A DNA stretch of 64,000 nt from JACRIM01 sp964605185 (GCA_964605185.1 CAZSBF010000001.1:1-64000), one strand, 5' to 3'; shown: positions 18,845-28,972, numbered from the stretch's first letter. Made by a program: numbers and translations. The notes: generated by a model not told the origin, from the letters alone.

Positions 18845-19810
18845 TCACTGCCGTCGTTGGGTCACAAACTCGGCGGCCGCAGCCAAGGCGTCCCGGGCGT
18901 CGCTTCCAGGCAGGACTGAAAGGTGCTGCAAGGCGGATTGAACATAGCAGCGAGCCGTCTCCATTGAGCTCTCGACGGCCTCTCCGCTGCCGAGAATCTC
19001 CTGCAATTCCTCCCCGTTTGCACCTCCGGACATCGCACTAATCAGCCGCTCGCGGCCTGCCGCATCGGCCCGCTGCAGGAAGCGAATCGCCGGAAGGGTC
19101 AGTTTCCCCATTTCTGCGTCACGCCCGACGGACTTGCCCATTTCGGCCTGCGTGGCCGTCAGATCGAGCAGATCATCCACAATCTGAAAGGCGATGCCGA
19201 GGTCCATGCCAAAATCGGCCATGTGGCGGACGATCTCCGCTGAGGCTCCTGACGTCTCGGCGCCAAGTTCGCTGCATACGCCGGTCAATGCGGCCGTCTT
19301 TCTCCGAATGATCTCCAAATAGGTATCTTCGCTGAGCGACCAGTTCCCCCGGTTGGCGATCTGCAGCAGTTCGCCCTCGCAGACCGTGTTGGTTACATCG
19401 GCGATCCGTCGCGACGCCCGCGTCGAGTCGAGACTGCTGCACAAATGGTAGGAATGTGAAATCAGGTAATCGCCAAGCAGGACGGCCGCCTCATTGCCGA
19501 CGAGGCGATTCATCGTCGGGCTGCGACGCCGCACATCGGCCTCGTCCAGCACGTCGTCGTGCACCAGCGTGGCCATGTGGACCATCTCAACGACGGCTGC
19601 AAGCGTGATGTGTTCCCGGCGAATGGCGCCACAGGCCTTTCCGGAAAGGAGGAGCAACTGCGGCCGAAGCAGCTTGCCGCGATAACCGCGGATCCGCCCG
19701 GTCAGATCATTCACGAACGACAAGTCAGACCGGATCTCGCGGTCGAACACGTCGATCACGTCAGCCAGCTCGGCCTGAATGAGGTCGGTTTGTACGGCAA
19801 GCGTCGGCAT
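18845..19810 (-). CDS. Polyprenyl diphosphate synthase
   Basis: It condenses isopentenyl diphosphate units into long polyprenyl diphosphates for quinones or lipid carriers. The 321-residue protein has the two aspartate-rich motifs: LVHDDVLDEADVRRR (first, about residues 83-97) and FQIVDDLLDLT (second, about 210-220), plus the GKLLRPQLLLLSG start region. Length fits octaprenyl or heptaprenyl synthases; chain length cannot be read from sequence. It is on the same strand as the GT2 operon but 215 bases upstream of it, so shared transcription is uncertain. Confidence 0.92.
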   Translation of the reverse strand: MPTLAVQTDLIQAELADVIDVFDREIRSDLSFVNDLTGRIRGYRGKLLRPQLLLLSGKACGAIRREHITLAAVVEMVHMATLVHDDVLDEADVRRRSPTMNRLVGNEAAVLLGDYLISHSYHLCSSLDSTRASRRIADVTNTVCEGELLQIANRGNWSLSEDTYLEIIRRKTAALTGVCSELGAETSGASAEIVRHMADFGMDLGIAFQIVDDLLDLTATQAEMGKSVGRDAEMGKLTLPAIRFLQRADAAGRERLISAMSGGANGEELQEILGSGEAVESSMETARCYVQSALQHLSVLPGSDARDALAAAAEFVTQRRQ

Positions 19811-19927
19811 AGTGCGTCAAAGGAGACTGCGTAATTCTAGTGAGACGGCGGACTGAATTGAATCGTCCTGCGCGACCTTTCAGAATATTTGAAAGCTGGC
19901 GAAATGAGCCGCTCGGCACTGAAGCCG

Positions 19928-20446
19928 TCAGCGTTTTTTCTTGCGGGCAGCGGGCCGCAGGGGTTTTTCACGAGACCACATCCCCGACCGACCGCCGCTC
20001 TTGTGTTCCAGACGAATCGGTCCGATCTCCATGCCCCGGTCCACGGCTTTGCACATGTCGTAGAGAGTCAGTGCCGCCGCGGCTGCACCGGCCAATGCTT
20101 CCATCTCCACACCCGTCTTGGCGCGAATCGTCGCGATGACCACGATTCGCATGCGGTCGGGCGCGGACGGCGCGATGTCCACCGCGACTGAATCCAGTGA
20201 AAGTGAATGACAGAGCGGAACGAGCAACGAGACCTGCTTGGCTGCCTGGATGCCGGCAATCCTTGCCACTGCGAGCACGTCGCCCTTCGGCAATCGACCA
20301 TCGCGCAGTAGCGTCAAGGTCGCCGGCTTCATCCGCACTTCAGCGCTCGCAACAGCCCGGCGAAGGGTGACCTTCTTCGCGGAAACATCCACCATCCGGG
20401 CCGCCCCTTTTTTGTCGAGATGCGTCAGTCGCTTCTTACGGGACAT
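19928..20446 (-). CDS. moaC: Cyclic pyranopterin monophosphate synthase (MoaC)
   Basis: It acts with MoaA in the first step of molybdenum cofactor synthesis, turning 3',8-cyclo-7,8-dihydro-GTP into cPMP. The 172-residue protein shows the MoaC signatures: MVDVSAKKVTLRRA, KGDVLAVARIAGIQAAK, LVPLCHSL, VEMEALAGAAAAALTLYDMCKAVD (in parts about residues 55-140). ATG 20446 is chosen because AAGGAAA lies upstream; the frame begins with a GTG at 20470. The gene lies 20 bases after the serA-like stop. MoaA is not in the window. Confidence 0.94.
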   Translation of the reverse strand: MSRKKRLTHLDKKGAARMVDVSAKKVTLRRAVASAEVRMKPATLTLLRDGRLPKGDVLAVARIAGIQAAKQVSLLVPLCHSLSLDSVAVDIAPSAPDRMRIVVIATIRAKTGVEMEALAGAAAAALTLYDMCKAVDRGMEIGPIRLEHKSGGRSGMWSREKPLRPAARKKKR

Positions 20447-20466
20447 TGGTCGGATTTCCTTACGAT

Positions 20467-22068
20467 TCACGTAGCGGCGAGTGATTGCAAACGAATGGTG
20501 CGCACGGAGAGAATCGCCGGGCTGTGGCGCAACTGCTCGACAAGGCTATCCGGTACCTGCCCGTCGATTTTCAGGCACATCAGGGCCGTCTTGTCGCGTC
20601 GCGAAAGGAACATGTCGGCAATGTTGATGTGGTGATCGCCAAAGAGCGTTCCCACGACGCCGATCACGCCGGGACGATCGTCATTGAAGATCAGCACCAC
20701 CAACCCGTCGGGCACCATCTCCATGCGATACCCGTCAATTGCAAGGATGCGCGGGCGACCATCAAGAAACACAGCGCCTTCGACCAAGTGGCTCTCGCCG
20801 CCGCGCTCAACGCGCACGGTCACAACCTCCTGAAACTCCCGCTCAGCCGATTGGGAAACGTGCTGCACCTCGATGCCCCGTTGTCGCGCGTAGGGCCCGG
20901 CGTTCACCAGGTTCAGCCGTCCTTCAATGTGCGGCGACATGAGTTCGGCCAGCGCGGTCAGCCCCAGCGTCGGGCCGAGAGCGGTCAACGACGCCCCGCC
21001 GTGCGTGGTGAGGGTAAGCCGGTCGATTCCATCGGCGCACCACGGTGCAAGAATGGTGCCGATGCGTGCGGCAAGATCAAGATAGGCCCGGTCGCGGTCG
21101 GTGAGATTGGCGGGCAATCCGGCGACATTCACGGCCCCGCGAATCGTGCCGTGCAACAGATAATCGAGCATCGACTGTGCGGCATCCGTGCTGACGGCGA
21201 GCTGCGCCTCTTCCGTCGATGCGCCGAGGTGCGGTGTCAACACGATGTTCTTCGCAGCAAGGAGCGGGCTGTCAATCGGCGGCTCACTCGGAAACACATC
21301 GATGGCCGCGCCGGAAATGATTCCGCGGTTCAGCGCTTCGGCAAGTGCCGCGTCATCAATCAACCCCCCACGTGCACAGTTGACGATCACGGCCGATTTC
21401 CTCATCTTGGCCAACTGGGCCGCGCCGATCAGATTCTTCGTTTCCTCGGTCATCACCGCATGCAACGTCAAACAATCCACGCGCGGCAGCAGTTCATCGA
21501 GTGACTTTGCCACGCGAACGCGCCCATCCATGGCCGTCTCGCCGCGAAGGAATGGGTCGAACGCGAACACGTTCATCTGAAACGAGAGCGCCCGCTCCGC
21601 CACGGCCGACCCGATGCGACCCAGACCAACGACACCCAGCGTTTTCCCGCAAAGCTGCCTCCCCATGAATGCCTTGCGCTCCCACCCACCACCGCGCGTG
21701 CTGGCATGGGCATCGGGCACATGCCGCATCAGCGAAAGCAACAGCGTCATGGCGTGTTCAGCCGTGGAAATCGTGTTCGCATCCGGCGTGTTCATGACCA
21801 GCACGCCGGCAGCCGTCGCGGCAGGGACGTCGACGTTATCGACGCCGACACCGGCCCGCGCGATCACGCGCAGGCGTCCCGGATTGGCAAACACTTCCGC
21901 CATGACCTGCACGTTCGAACGGATCAGCATTCCGTCGTAATTGCCGACAATCGCCGCGAGCTCCGCAGGCTTGAGGCCGGTCTTCACATCAAAGGATAGA
22001 TTAGGTGTGGCGCGAAGGAGGCTGAGTCCTTCTTCGGCGATGTTGTCAGCGACGAGGATGGTGAACAT
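20467..22068 (-). CDS. serA: D-3-phosphoglycerate dehydrogenase, long form
   Basis: It oxidises 3-phosphoglycerate to 3-phosphohydroxypyruvate, the first step of serine synthesis. The 533-residue protein has the long type I architecture: N-terminal substrate-binding domain with ILVADNIAEEGL, NAD-binding fold with GKTLGVVGLGRIGSAVAERAL (about residues 137-157), the catalytic region HLGASTEEAQ, an intervening domain, and a C-terminal ACT domain (NDDRPGVIGVVGTLF). ATG 22068 is preferred; the frame also contains an earlier start at 22119. It follows the second paralogue by 57 bases. Confidence 0.92.
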   Translation of the reverse strand: MFTILVADNIAEEGLSLLRATPNLSFDVKTGLKPAELAAIVGNYDGMLIRSNVQVMAEVFANPGRLRVIARAGVGVDNVDVPAATAAGVLVMNTPDANTISTAEHAMTLLLSLMRHVPDAHASTRGGGWERKAFMGRQLCGKTLGVVGLGRIGSAVAERALSFQMNVFAFDPFLRGETAMDGRVRVAKSLDELLPRVDCLTLHAVMTEETKNLIGAAQLAKMRKSAVIVNCARGGLIDDAALAEALNRGIISGAAIDVFPSEPPIDSPLLAAKNIVLTPHLGASTEEAQLAVSTDAAQSMLDYLLHGTIRGAVNVAGLPANLTDRDRAYLDLAARIGTILAPWCADGIDRLTLTTHGGASLTALGPTLGLTALAELMSPHIEGRLNLVNAGPYARQRGIEVQHVSQSAEREFQEVVTVRVERGGESHLVEGAVFLDGRPRILAIDGYRMEMVPDGLVVLIFNDDRPGVIGVVGTLFGDHHINIADMFLSRRDKTALMCLKIDGQVPDSLVEQLRHSPAILSVRTIRLQSLAAT

Positions 22069-22125
22069 GGTCGGAGTTTGCACCGGCTGGAAACTGGAGG
22101 CGAGTATCGGACCGCACAACGAGCC

Positions 22126-23337
22126 CTACACCGGCTTCACTTCCACATTGATGATCATATCGTGCATCGCCGCGATGTCCTTGACCACCGAATCGGCCGG
22201 CGGTTGGGCCAAGCGAATCACCGCGACGGCGGCCTTGGCACCCTGAAATACGGTGTTGCTCATTTCTTCCACATTGATGTCGGCACGGCGGAGCTTATCC
22301 AGCACGGTGGCGAGCACACCAACCTTGTCATAGTGCCGCACGATGAGCTGGCATTTAGCCGGGCTTCGCGTCTCGATGTTCACACAGTTCGGCGCCTGGC
22401 CCGTGTTCTTGAACATCTTCACGATTCGGACCGTTTCTTCGGCGATGGCGTCCTGTGCTTGATCAGTCGATGCCCCGATGTGATGCGTGCCGTAGACCAC
22501 GCCGCCTGCCTTGATGATCGCCGGGAGGAATTGTGCCTGTCCGCTTGCCGGTTCCTCGGGGAAGACATCGAGGCCGACGCGGAGGTTTCGCTTCACCATC
22601 AACTCCGCCAACGCTTCATAGTCCATCACATCGGCGCGGGCCGTGTTGATCACGTAGCTGCCCGGTGCAAGCAGACCGAGCACGTCACGATTGACGAGGT
22701 TCTTCGTTTCCTTCGCGGCCGCCAGGTGAACGCTAAGAATGTCGCAATTCGCAGCCACCTCGCCGGGGTCGTCGCAATACTGCACGCCAAGTTCGGCCGC
22801 CGCATGGCGCGATAGCGAACGGCTCCAAGCGATCACACGCATGTCGAAGGCCTTGGCCCGCTGAACGACGGCTTGGCCGATCAATCCCATGCCGATGATG
22901 CCGAGGGTGCGGTCCTTGAGGCCGCGAGCGTTGGAGTATTCCTTCTTGTTCCACGTGCCGCCGCGGAGATCGGTGACGTTTTCCGCGATTCGCCGATCAA
23001 GGGCGATGATGAGGCCCATGGTGAGTTCGGCGACGGCGACGGCGTTCTTGCCGGGGCAATTGGAAACGACGATCCCGCGCGCCGACGCGGCGGCTACGTC
23101 GATGGTGTTGAAGCCCGCACCAGCCCGTACGATCAGCCCCAGATGCGGCGATGCCGCCAGCATGTCGCCGGTCACCTCCGTGCCGCGGACGACCAGCACC
23201 GGCGCGGCCGTGCGCACCAGGGCCTCGCGCAGCGTGTCGCCCTTGAGGTCGGGTTCATAGACGACCTCGATGCCGTCATTTGTAAGAGCCTCGACGCCGC
23301 TCTTTTCGAACTTGTCCGCGATGAGCACTTTAAGCAT
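22126..23337 (-). CDS. D-3-phosphoglycerate dehydrogenase paralogue, short form
   Basis: A D-isomer 2-hydroxyacid dehydrogenase of 403 residues: substrate domain from KVLIADKFEKSGVEAL, NAD-binding motif LGIIGMGLIGQAVVQRA (about residues 146-162), catalytic region THHIGASTDQAQDA with the His, and a C-terminal ACT-like domain (IVRHYDKVGVLATVLDKLRR). This is the shorter SerA type without the intervening domain. It is directly upstream of serA on the same strand. It may be a second PGDH with different regulation, or act on a related substrate. ATG 23337 is chosen at the start of the conserved region. Confidence 0.85.
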   Translation of the reverse strand: MLKVLIADKFEKSGVEALTNDGIEVVYEPDLKGDTLREALVRTAAPVLVVRGTEVTGDMLAASPHLGLIVRAGAGFNTIDVAAASARGIVVSNCPGKNAVAVAELTMGLIIALDRRIAENVTDLRGGTWNKKEYSNARGLKDRTLGIIGMGLIGQAVVQRAKAFDMRVIAWSRSLSRHAAAELGVQYCDDPGEVAANCDILSVHLAAAKETKNLVNRDVLGLLAPGSYVINTARADVMDYEALAELMVKRNLRVGLDVFPEEPASGQAQFLPAIIKAGGVVYGTHHIGASTDQAQDAIAEETVRIVKMFKNTGQAPNCVNIETRSPAKCQLIVRHYDKVGVLATVLDKLRRADINVEEMSNTVFQGAKAAVAVIRLAQPPADSVVKDIAAMHDMIINVEVKPV

Positions 23338-23395
23338 GGCGAAAGCGTACCGCCCGCGAATCGGAGGCGTCAAATCGCAGGCGATACGCCGGCGC

Positions 23396-23428
23396 AAAGA
23401 AACGGCCGGCCCCGAAGGACCGGCCGTC
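23396..23428 (-). terminator. Rho-independent terminator after the giant FG-GAP gene
   Basis: Read on the minus strand, ACGGCCGG and CCGGCCGT (8 base pairs, 23427-23420 and 23409-23402) enclose a ten-base loop and are followed by TTTCTTT. It lies about 30 bases after the FG-GAP gene stop and before the serA paralogue start, so it should isolate the two. Confidence 0.8.
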
Positions 23429-23457
23429 ATGAATTGTCTCTCCAAGTGTCCCTTTGT

Positions 23458-26400
23458 TTACGGGGCGTTGGCAGCGTTGAGACCAACCTGATTACCGTAG
23501 ATCAAGTAGGCTTCGCCCGACGATTGTCGGCGCTGATCCGGCGACACGATATTGATTAGGTCGGCTTGCGGTGCACCGACGATGATATCCGGGAAGCCGT
23601 CGCCATCGACGTCACCGATTCGCGACACCGCTTCGATCGGAGCCTCATCGGGTGTCTCAAGCGGATCAAACAGCGTGTCGCTTTCGGCCAGCGTATTCTT
23701 TTCATACGGCGAAACCATGACCATGCCCTTCAGGACACGATTGCCACTCACGCGACGGTTGATGTCATCCGGCAGATAGAACGTCTTGTTGTTAAGGAGC
23801 GACGTGTTCCCAAAGATCAGGTAGGCAACGCCCAGTCGCTCTGACAACTCAATTCCGATCACTGGAGAATTAGTGGTCACATTAAAGGTGCCGGCGGTTC
23901 GGCCGACGAATCGCACCGTCGGCGTATCCGGCAGTGGTTCGGGGAAATTCGTTCTCGATGTGACGCCGGCCGCGTTGAGGCCTTCGTCGTCGAGGCGAAC
24001 GAGTGCCTGATAGAACGCCTCCTGTGCATCCAATGCGGCAAGCGACACGGGCTGAACGGGGATATTGGTCGCCCCGAACACGCCGTCAACGTCGAATTCG
24101 AAAACTCGCGTGGTCGAAGTGCCGATGATGGTAATCGTGGCGCCATCGGCGACGGGCCCGTTAAACTCAACGGAAGCCGCCGGCCATTTCTGACCCGGAG
24201 CCGTGATCAGGAGGTCTGAAAGCCCATCCTGATTGTAGTCGCCGGCACTCGAAACACCGTGCTGGCCGTTCTCAATAATCTTGACCAACGGCTTGTAGCG
24301 ATTAATCGGGAATCCGGTATCCGGGTAGAAGAGTTGGTTTGAACGCGATGGTTGGCTACCGCCGAGGCGCACGCCCGTCGATCCACCGATAAACTTCACA
24401 CCGGGATAATTGCTTGTTCCGATGCGTTCGCAATTCACGGCGATTTCGCCCGTAAGGCCCGTTGCCCGGCCAAACATGATGCCTACAAAACCAGCATCTA
24501 TGCCCTTGTTCGGTATGTTCACACCGTCTCCGGCAATATTGTCGATTGCGTCGTAGCGTTCGGCGGCGAAAAAGATGTCGGAAATGCTGTCACCGTTGAC
24601 GTCACCTGCACTGCCCTGAACGCGGCCGAACTGGTCCTCGTCATGCGATCCGCGGACTTCGAACCGTTCGTAAAGGCATGGAGCGCCGTTCTGCAACGTC
24701 GGTGTACCGTAAATGAGAAACACCTTACCATTGTTGACGCGCTTGTTCACGCCGGACTCCTGCGGAGGACAGTTGCCCAAGTCAATCGTATTTGGCGCCG
24801 GGGGTGTCGGTGTCGGGTGAATGCTGCCATAGGCAACACAATCAGCAAGTGGGGAACCGCAAACCAAGTCCGGAACGGCATCGATATTTGGATCGCCGGC
24901 CGAGTGAGCCCAGCCAAAGGCATCGCCACCGAGTTCGCCCGCCAACCAGGCAAGGTTCTGCGGGTAGCAGTATTCGCGAATATTCGGATTTGGATCCACA
25001 TCGCAGCCGGTTGACGGCCAGGACATCGGTCGCGCATCGCCGGTTTCGCCGTCTCCGCCGGTGTTAATCAACGACGCATTGCAAAGAGCAGCAATGCTTG
25101 TATCCGAACTATAGTCCTGTCCTTCAATAATCCAGACGTTGCCCCGACCCGCACCTGTTCCTTCAATGGTCAAGAACGCCTGAGTAATGGTGACTTCGGG
25201 ATCTCGCACCGGATAGGCTCCTTCTTCGGGCCTAAGTGGCGGCGGACCGGTCGGCGCCGGAGTGCATGATCCGGGTCCGCAGGGTCCTTGACTGCTGCAA
25301 CTCGTTCCATGCCCGCTGAACACTCCGTTCAATTGGAAGCAGTCAAACTCAGTCAAGTTTTCGCAGTTACAATTAACCCCGGCTGGAATGCAGCATCGCC
25401 CGACGTTGGTGTTTGGGAGCACTTCCAGCTGGATCTTTCCGACGCCACTCGTCAAGATCGGACCGATGTCTGCGCTGACAATGGACGAGCCAAAGTCGGC
25501 ACCGGCCAATCCAGGAAATCGCATCTGCTGTCCACTAATATTGAACGAAACCCTCGGAAAGCTCAATTCTGATGAGTCTCCGTAATACGCAGCATAAGTG
25601 GTGTTGCCATTCGCATCCGCTCCGCTCCAGAACTGCAACGTGGTATCGGCACCGGGGATCGGGTCGTCGTTGTCGTCAAGCAGCGTAAGGCGCATTCGCG
25701 GCAAATTAACCCCCGTACCGACCAACGTGAGATAACAAGCCGTTACCCGCGAAAACTCTCGACCGACGTCAAAAGTCGCGATACGGGAACGATCGGTCGA
25801 GTCATAGACGCCTTGCAATGCGGTGGTGACATCACTCAGACCGATGGAATAGCCCGACGATGCGGCAGGAGCCGAAATGACAAGTTCTCCCGTGGGGCTG
25901 AAAATGCCGTTCAGATCCGGCATCACGTCAACCGTGTAGCCGAATAGGGAGTTCGGCTCATAGGGACTGACCGGAAATCCGCCCGTCACCCCGAGTCCGT
26001 CGCCGACGCCATCCGGTGAGTACCAGGCACCGCGGAAGCGCGCGCCTTTGATTGCATCATTCAGGCAGGGTCCGTACTTTTGCCCGAATTGTCCAAGGGG
26101 CTGAACAGGGCAACCATTACCATTCCATGTGCCGTCAGGATTCTGCTCAAGGACCAGCTGATTGCTGGACATCATGTAAACAAGCCCGGTTTCATAGGCT
26201 CCCATTCCCTCGTCATTGTTGCGGTTCCCGGCGATTCCCGGAAAGACGTTGATATCTGTGTCACGGTGACCAAACAGCACCTCGTCATAAATAAGCTCGC
26301 CGGCGTTTCGCAATTGAAACGGATTGTCAATGTTGTTGAACGGCGGCGGTGCAACGCCTCTCCACCTTGAGTCACCGAGCGAAGAAGCAAGCGACTGAAG

Positions 26401-28521
26401 CGAGAATGGATTGAGCGGTGCAGGATCAACCGATGGGCACGACTCATTGCCCGACAATGGGAATGGCAGTCCGTCATTATATGCAAAGCCAACTGGTCGA
26501 ATTTCCGTGTCGGCCAGCGTTCCAAGCAGTTCGATGTTTGCCGAGTTGATCTGAAAGTCGCCAGACGAATCAATCTTGAAAAAGAGGCCGAACCGTCCGT
26601 CGTAAACAGACGGTGGCAGTTTTCCGGCCGGTCCGATGGGAAGCGGATCGAGCGGACCGCCATTGAGGCCGCCGACGATCTCAAGCTGCACGTCGGTGAA
26701 ATTCCCGCCGTTTTGCGTAAGAACTCCCGAAAATGTGACGGAATATCCAGCCATATCGTCGAATTGCACGGTAATATCCATGCTTGCCGGCTGATTGTTT
26801 GGTACACCCAGTATGCGACCTGAAATATTGATCGTTAACCCGTTGATGTCGAGAACCCGCGTCTGGTTCAGCCCGTTAAAAACCACATTGACCAAATTGG
26901 AGTTCGAACCAGGGATGCCGGGAACCCATCCACCGCTTGGCGTTTGAAGGTTGATGCCGTTGATTTGCCCGGTAATAGGCTGGTCCGGCTCGGTTTGCCT
27001 GATATTCGTGAACAGCGTAATCCCTGGAACCTCTGTCGTTGGGTAACTGCAGGTATCACACGGATCCAAGTCTTCGATATCCGAGATGTCCTCACTATAA
27101 GGAGCGCCGGCAAACATCTCGGGGCGTCCTACTTGTTGGCCCGTCGGCAAGGCCACAAGGTCGTTTGTCACGTCCGGCATAGCCACCACGGAAGTAATAC
27201 CCAGCGTATTGTTCGTTGTGCTGCCTTCGTGCGAATTGGGCATGGCGTTTCCGCGGATCTTGAAATAGTCGCGGAACCGGGGGTCGCTCGGAGGAAAGTC
27301 GATCCAGCTTCCCACGGTGTTCAAGGACAACACACCGGAGAACCGGCCCTGCGTGAACGCCGCATTGGGGACGGCTGCATCAATTCGACGAGCGCGTCCG
27401 TAGATCGAGTACACCTGTCCAACACCCTGCAAACCGAACGGAGACGCGGTTTCCGCCACAATGGCAAAGTCGTCAAGGCCGTCGCCGTCGAGGTCACCGA
27501 GTGGGGCAAACGCGCTGCCCGCACGATCGCCGTCACGCGCGTCGACCGGTGTGCCGCCGAATCCCTGAAACGTCGCACCAGCCGTTCGGCCGCCGACGGA
27601 CAGGAGGTCGATCACACCCGAGGCCGATGCCAGAAGCTGGACCGCGCCTGACGCATACCCATTCACGACCCCACCGGCGCCGTCACTGACCTGAACACGC
27701 ACAAAATATGGCAGCGGACGCCCCAATTCATCCGTATCCGATCTGAACGGAAGGACACTGAGGTCGATGAGGATATTAGTTTGCTGTGCCGCCTGAGTTC
27801 CAGGGGCAAGAGTTCCCGCCGCAATAACATCTGCGCCCACGATAATCGGTACTTGCGTTGAATCGTTCGACGGATCGCGGTCTCGGTCGAAGAGGTACGT
27901 AATCGTGAGCGTATCGGTGTCGCTTTCCGCGTCACCTGTCACATAACTGATTGTCAATTGATCATTATTGCTGAGTCCGATGTCGATCGAGGGCAAATCC
28001 ACCGCCAAAGTAGGCGGCGTGTTTTCATCTTCGGTGCCGGGCGGCGTGATCGTCACCTGACTGGCCGCAACGACTCGAACAGGCGGATTGCCTGTGCCGT
28101 CGTCCGGGTTGTAGGTGCGGTCATCAATTTCTGCAAAAATATTATATGTACCGACGTTTATGGTTGACGTATCCCAGGTGATTGCCGTGCTCGACTCACC
28201 AGGGCCGAACGGGATGCCGCTCTGAATCTCAACTTCCTCCGCAGTCGTGGGATTGTCGGAGGTCGAAGCAAACACCCGCGCCACAGCGGCGTCTTCTGCG
28301 TCTTCGCCAGTTATCGTGATGCCAACAAGTTCACCCAACAGGACCTGTGTCGGAACTACGTTTGTAATGTAGATGCGGGGAGGGCGATTGCCCGGAGGTG
28401 GTGTGGGCGACAAACCACCATCACCGCCACCGGGAGGACAGGTCATACCACTACCGGCAACGACGATAGTCAGTGCGATGCAGGCATAGACTCTGGCTCT
28501 GGAAAGAGGCAGACGATTCAT
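23458..28521 (-). CDS. Giant exported FG-GAP repeat protein with a Cys-rich insert
   Basis: The 1687-residue product has an N-terminal signal region (hydrophobic, then MTCPPGG; lipid attachment uncertain) and an Ig-like stretch near PPRIYITNVVPTQV. Multiple FG-GAP (integrin-alpha-like) calcium motifs are visible, such as LGDLDGDGLDDFAI, AGDVNGDSISDIFFAA, AGDYNQDGLSDLLITAPG and IGDVDGDGFPDIIVGAP, spread through the protein. About residue 1055 there is a Cys cluster (VGRCCIPAGVNC...CGPG) also found in the 998-residue protein at 60066. Probably a surface adhesin or matrix protein. GGAGG lies 7 bases before the ATG. A hairpin is in its leader (28562-28580). Confidence 0.75.
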   Translation of the reverse strand: MNRLPLSRARVYACIALTIVVAGSGMTCPPGGGDGGLSPTPPPGNRPPRIYITNVVPTQVLLGELVGITITGEDAEDAAVARVFASTSDNPTTAEEVEIQSGIPFGPGESSTAITWDTSTINVGTYNIFAEIDDRTYNPDDGTGNPPVRVVAASQVTITPPGTEDENTPPTLAVDLPSIDIGLSNNDQLTISYVTGDAESDTDTLTITYLFDRDRDPSNDSTQVPIIVGADVIAAGTLAPGTQAAQQTNILIDLSVLPFRSDTDELGRPLPYFVRVQVSDGAGGVVNGYASGAVQLLASASGVIDLLSVGGRTAGATFQGFGGTPVDARDGDRAGSAFAPLGDLDGDGLDDFAIVAETASPFGLQGVGQVYSIYGRARRIDAAVPNAAFTQGRFSGVLSLNTVGSWIDFPPSDPRFRDYFKIRGNAMPNSHEGSTTNNTLGITSVVAMPDVTNDLVALPTGQQVGRPEMFAGAPYSEDISDIEDLDPCDTCSYPTTEVPGITLFTNIRQTEPDQPITGQINGINLQTPSGGWVPGIPGSNSNLVNVVFNGLNQTRVLDINGLTINISGRILGVPNNQPASMDITVQFDDMAGYSVTFSGVLTQNGGNFTDVQLEIVGGLNGGPLDPLPIGPAGKLPPSVYDGRFGLFFKIDSSGDFQINSANIELLGTLADTEIRPVGFAYNDGLPFPLSGNESCPSVDPAPLNPFSLQSLASSLGDSRWRGVAPPPFNNIDNPFQLRNAGELIYDEVLFGHRDTDINVFPGIAGNRNNDEGMGAYETGLVYMMSSNQLVLEQNPDGTWNGNGCPVQPLGQFGQKYGPCLNDAIKGARFRGAWYSPDGVGDGLGVTGGFPVSPYEPNSLFGYTVDVMPDLNGIFSPTGELVISAPAASSGYSIGLSDVTTALQGVYDSTDRSRIATFDVGREFSRVTACYLTLVGTGVNLPRMRLTLLDDNDDPIPGADTTLQFWSGADANGNTTYAAYYGDSSELSFPRVSFNISGQQMRFPGLAGADFGSSIVSADIGPILTSGVGKIQLEVLPNTNVGRCCIPAGVNCNCENLTEFDCFQLNGVFSGHGTSCSSQGPCGPGSCTPAPTGPPPLRPEEGAYPVRDPEVTITQAFLTIEGTGAGRGNVWIIEGQDYSSDTSIAALCNASLINTGGDGETGDARPMSWPSTGCDVDPNPNIREYCYPQNLAWLAGELGGDAFGWAHSAGDPNIDAVPDLVCGSPLADCVAYGSIHPTPTPPAPNTIDLGNCPPQESGVNKRVNNGKVFLIYGTPTLQNGAPCLYERFEVRGSHDEDQFGRVQGSAGDVNGDSISDIFFAAERYDAIDNIAGDGVNIPNKGIDAGFVGIMFGRATGLTGEIAVNCERIGTSNYPGVKFIGGSTGVRLGGSQPSRSNQLFYPDTGFPINRYKPLVKIIENGQHGVSSAGDYNQDGLSDLLITAPGQKWPAASVEFNGPVADGATITIIGTSTTRVFEFDVDGVFGATNIPVQPVSLAALDAQEAFYQALVRLDDEGLNAAGVTSRTNFPEPLPDTPTVRFVGRTAGTFNVTTNSPVIGIELSERLGVAYLIFGNTSLLNNKTFYLPDDINRRVSGNRVLKGMVMVSPYEKNTLAESDTLFDPLETPDEAPIEAVSRIGDVDGDGFPDIIVGAPQADLINIVSPDQRRQSSGEAYLIYGNQVGLNAANAP

Positions 28522-28972
28522 GGATTATCCTCCGACGCTGGGCTTTTTGCAGGCAGGGCGGTGAACCGCATCGCGGTTCAGGCGTGAACTACTTATCCCC
28601 AATTGACTTATCATATCCCATCGCCCCGATACCGGTCAAGGTCGTTCGCTTTCACAAACCTCTGTCCGCAAAGCACTTTCGCGTTTTTTTCGGCGGGGGC
28701 GAGTTCTCCTTATCAGTCCAGGCCTGGCGGGGTGGTCGGCCGTTCTGGTGTGGACGCGATTATTCGCGTCGATTTCTGGCAGCGAGGCAGGCGGAAATCC
28801 TTGCGAGGAATGTCTCTGAACATTCTAGGCCCCGGCCACACCTTATTTCAACTGGGACTATGGCACGATTTACTGAACGGGGTGCCTCGCTAATTACCGC
28901 TCCAAGGACCGGATAATCGAATACAATCCGGTCTCCGCGTGCCGTGTTCGGGATTCACAGGCGGACCACACC
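28522..28972. other. Divergent intergenic region between the FG-GAP and radical SAM genes
   Basis: No gene is evident. It contains TGAACCGC and GCGGTTCA, an 8-base-pair hairpin with ATC loop at 28562-28580 in the leader of the FG-GAP gene, and AT-rich DNA near 28590-28640 (TTGACTTATCAT at about 28602). I looked for a cobalamin-type riboswitch because the gene to the right binds B12, and I do not see one. Confidence 0.4.

Noticed and set aside
20485..21504. 339-codon open frame antisense to serA
   Set aside because: It is a shadow of serA; the composition is rich in His, Arg and Gln with no family pattern.
28522..28972. Cobalamin riboswitch before the B12-binding radical SAM gene
   Set aside because: I looked for the conserved B12-box and surrounding stems and did not see them.
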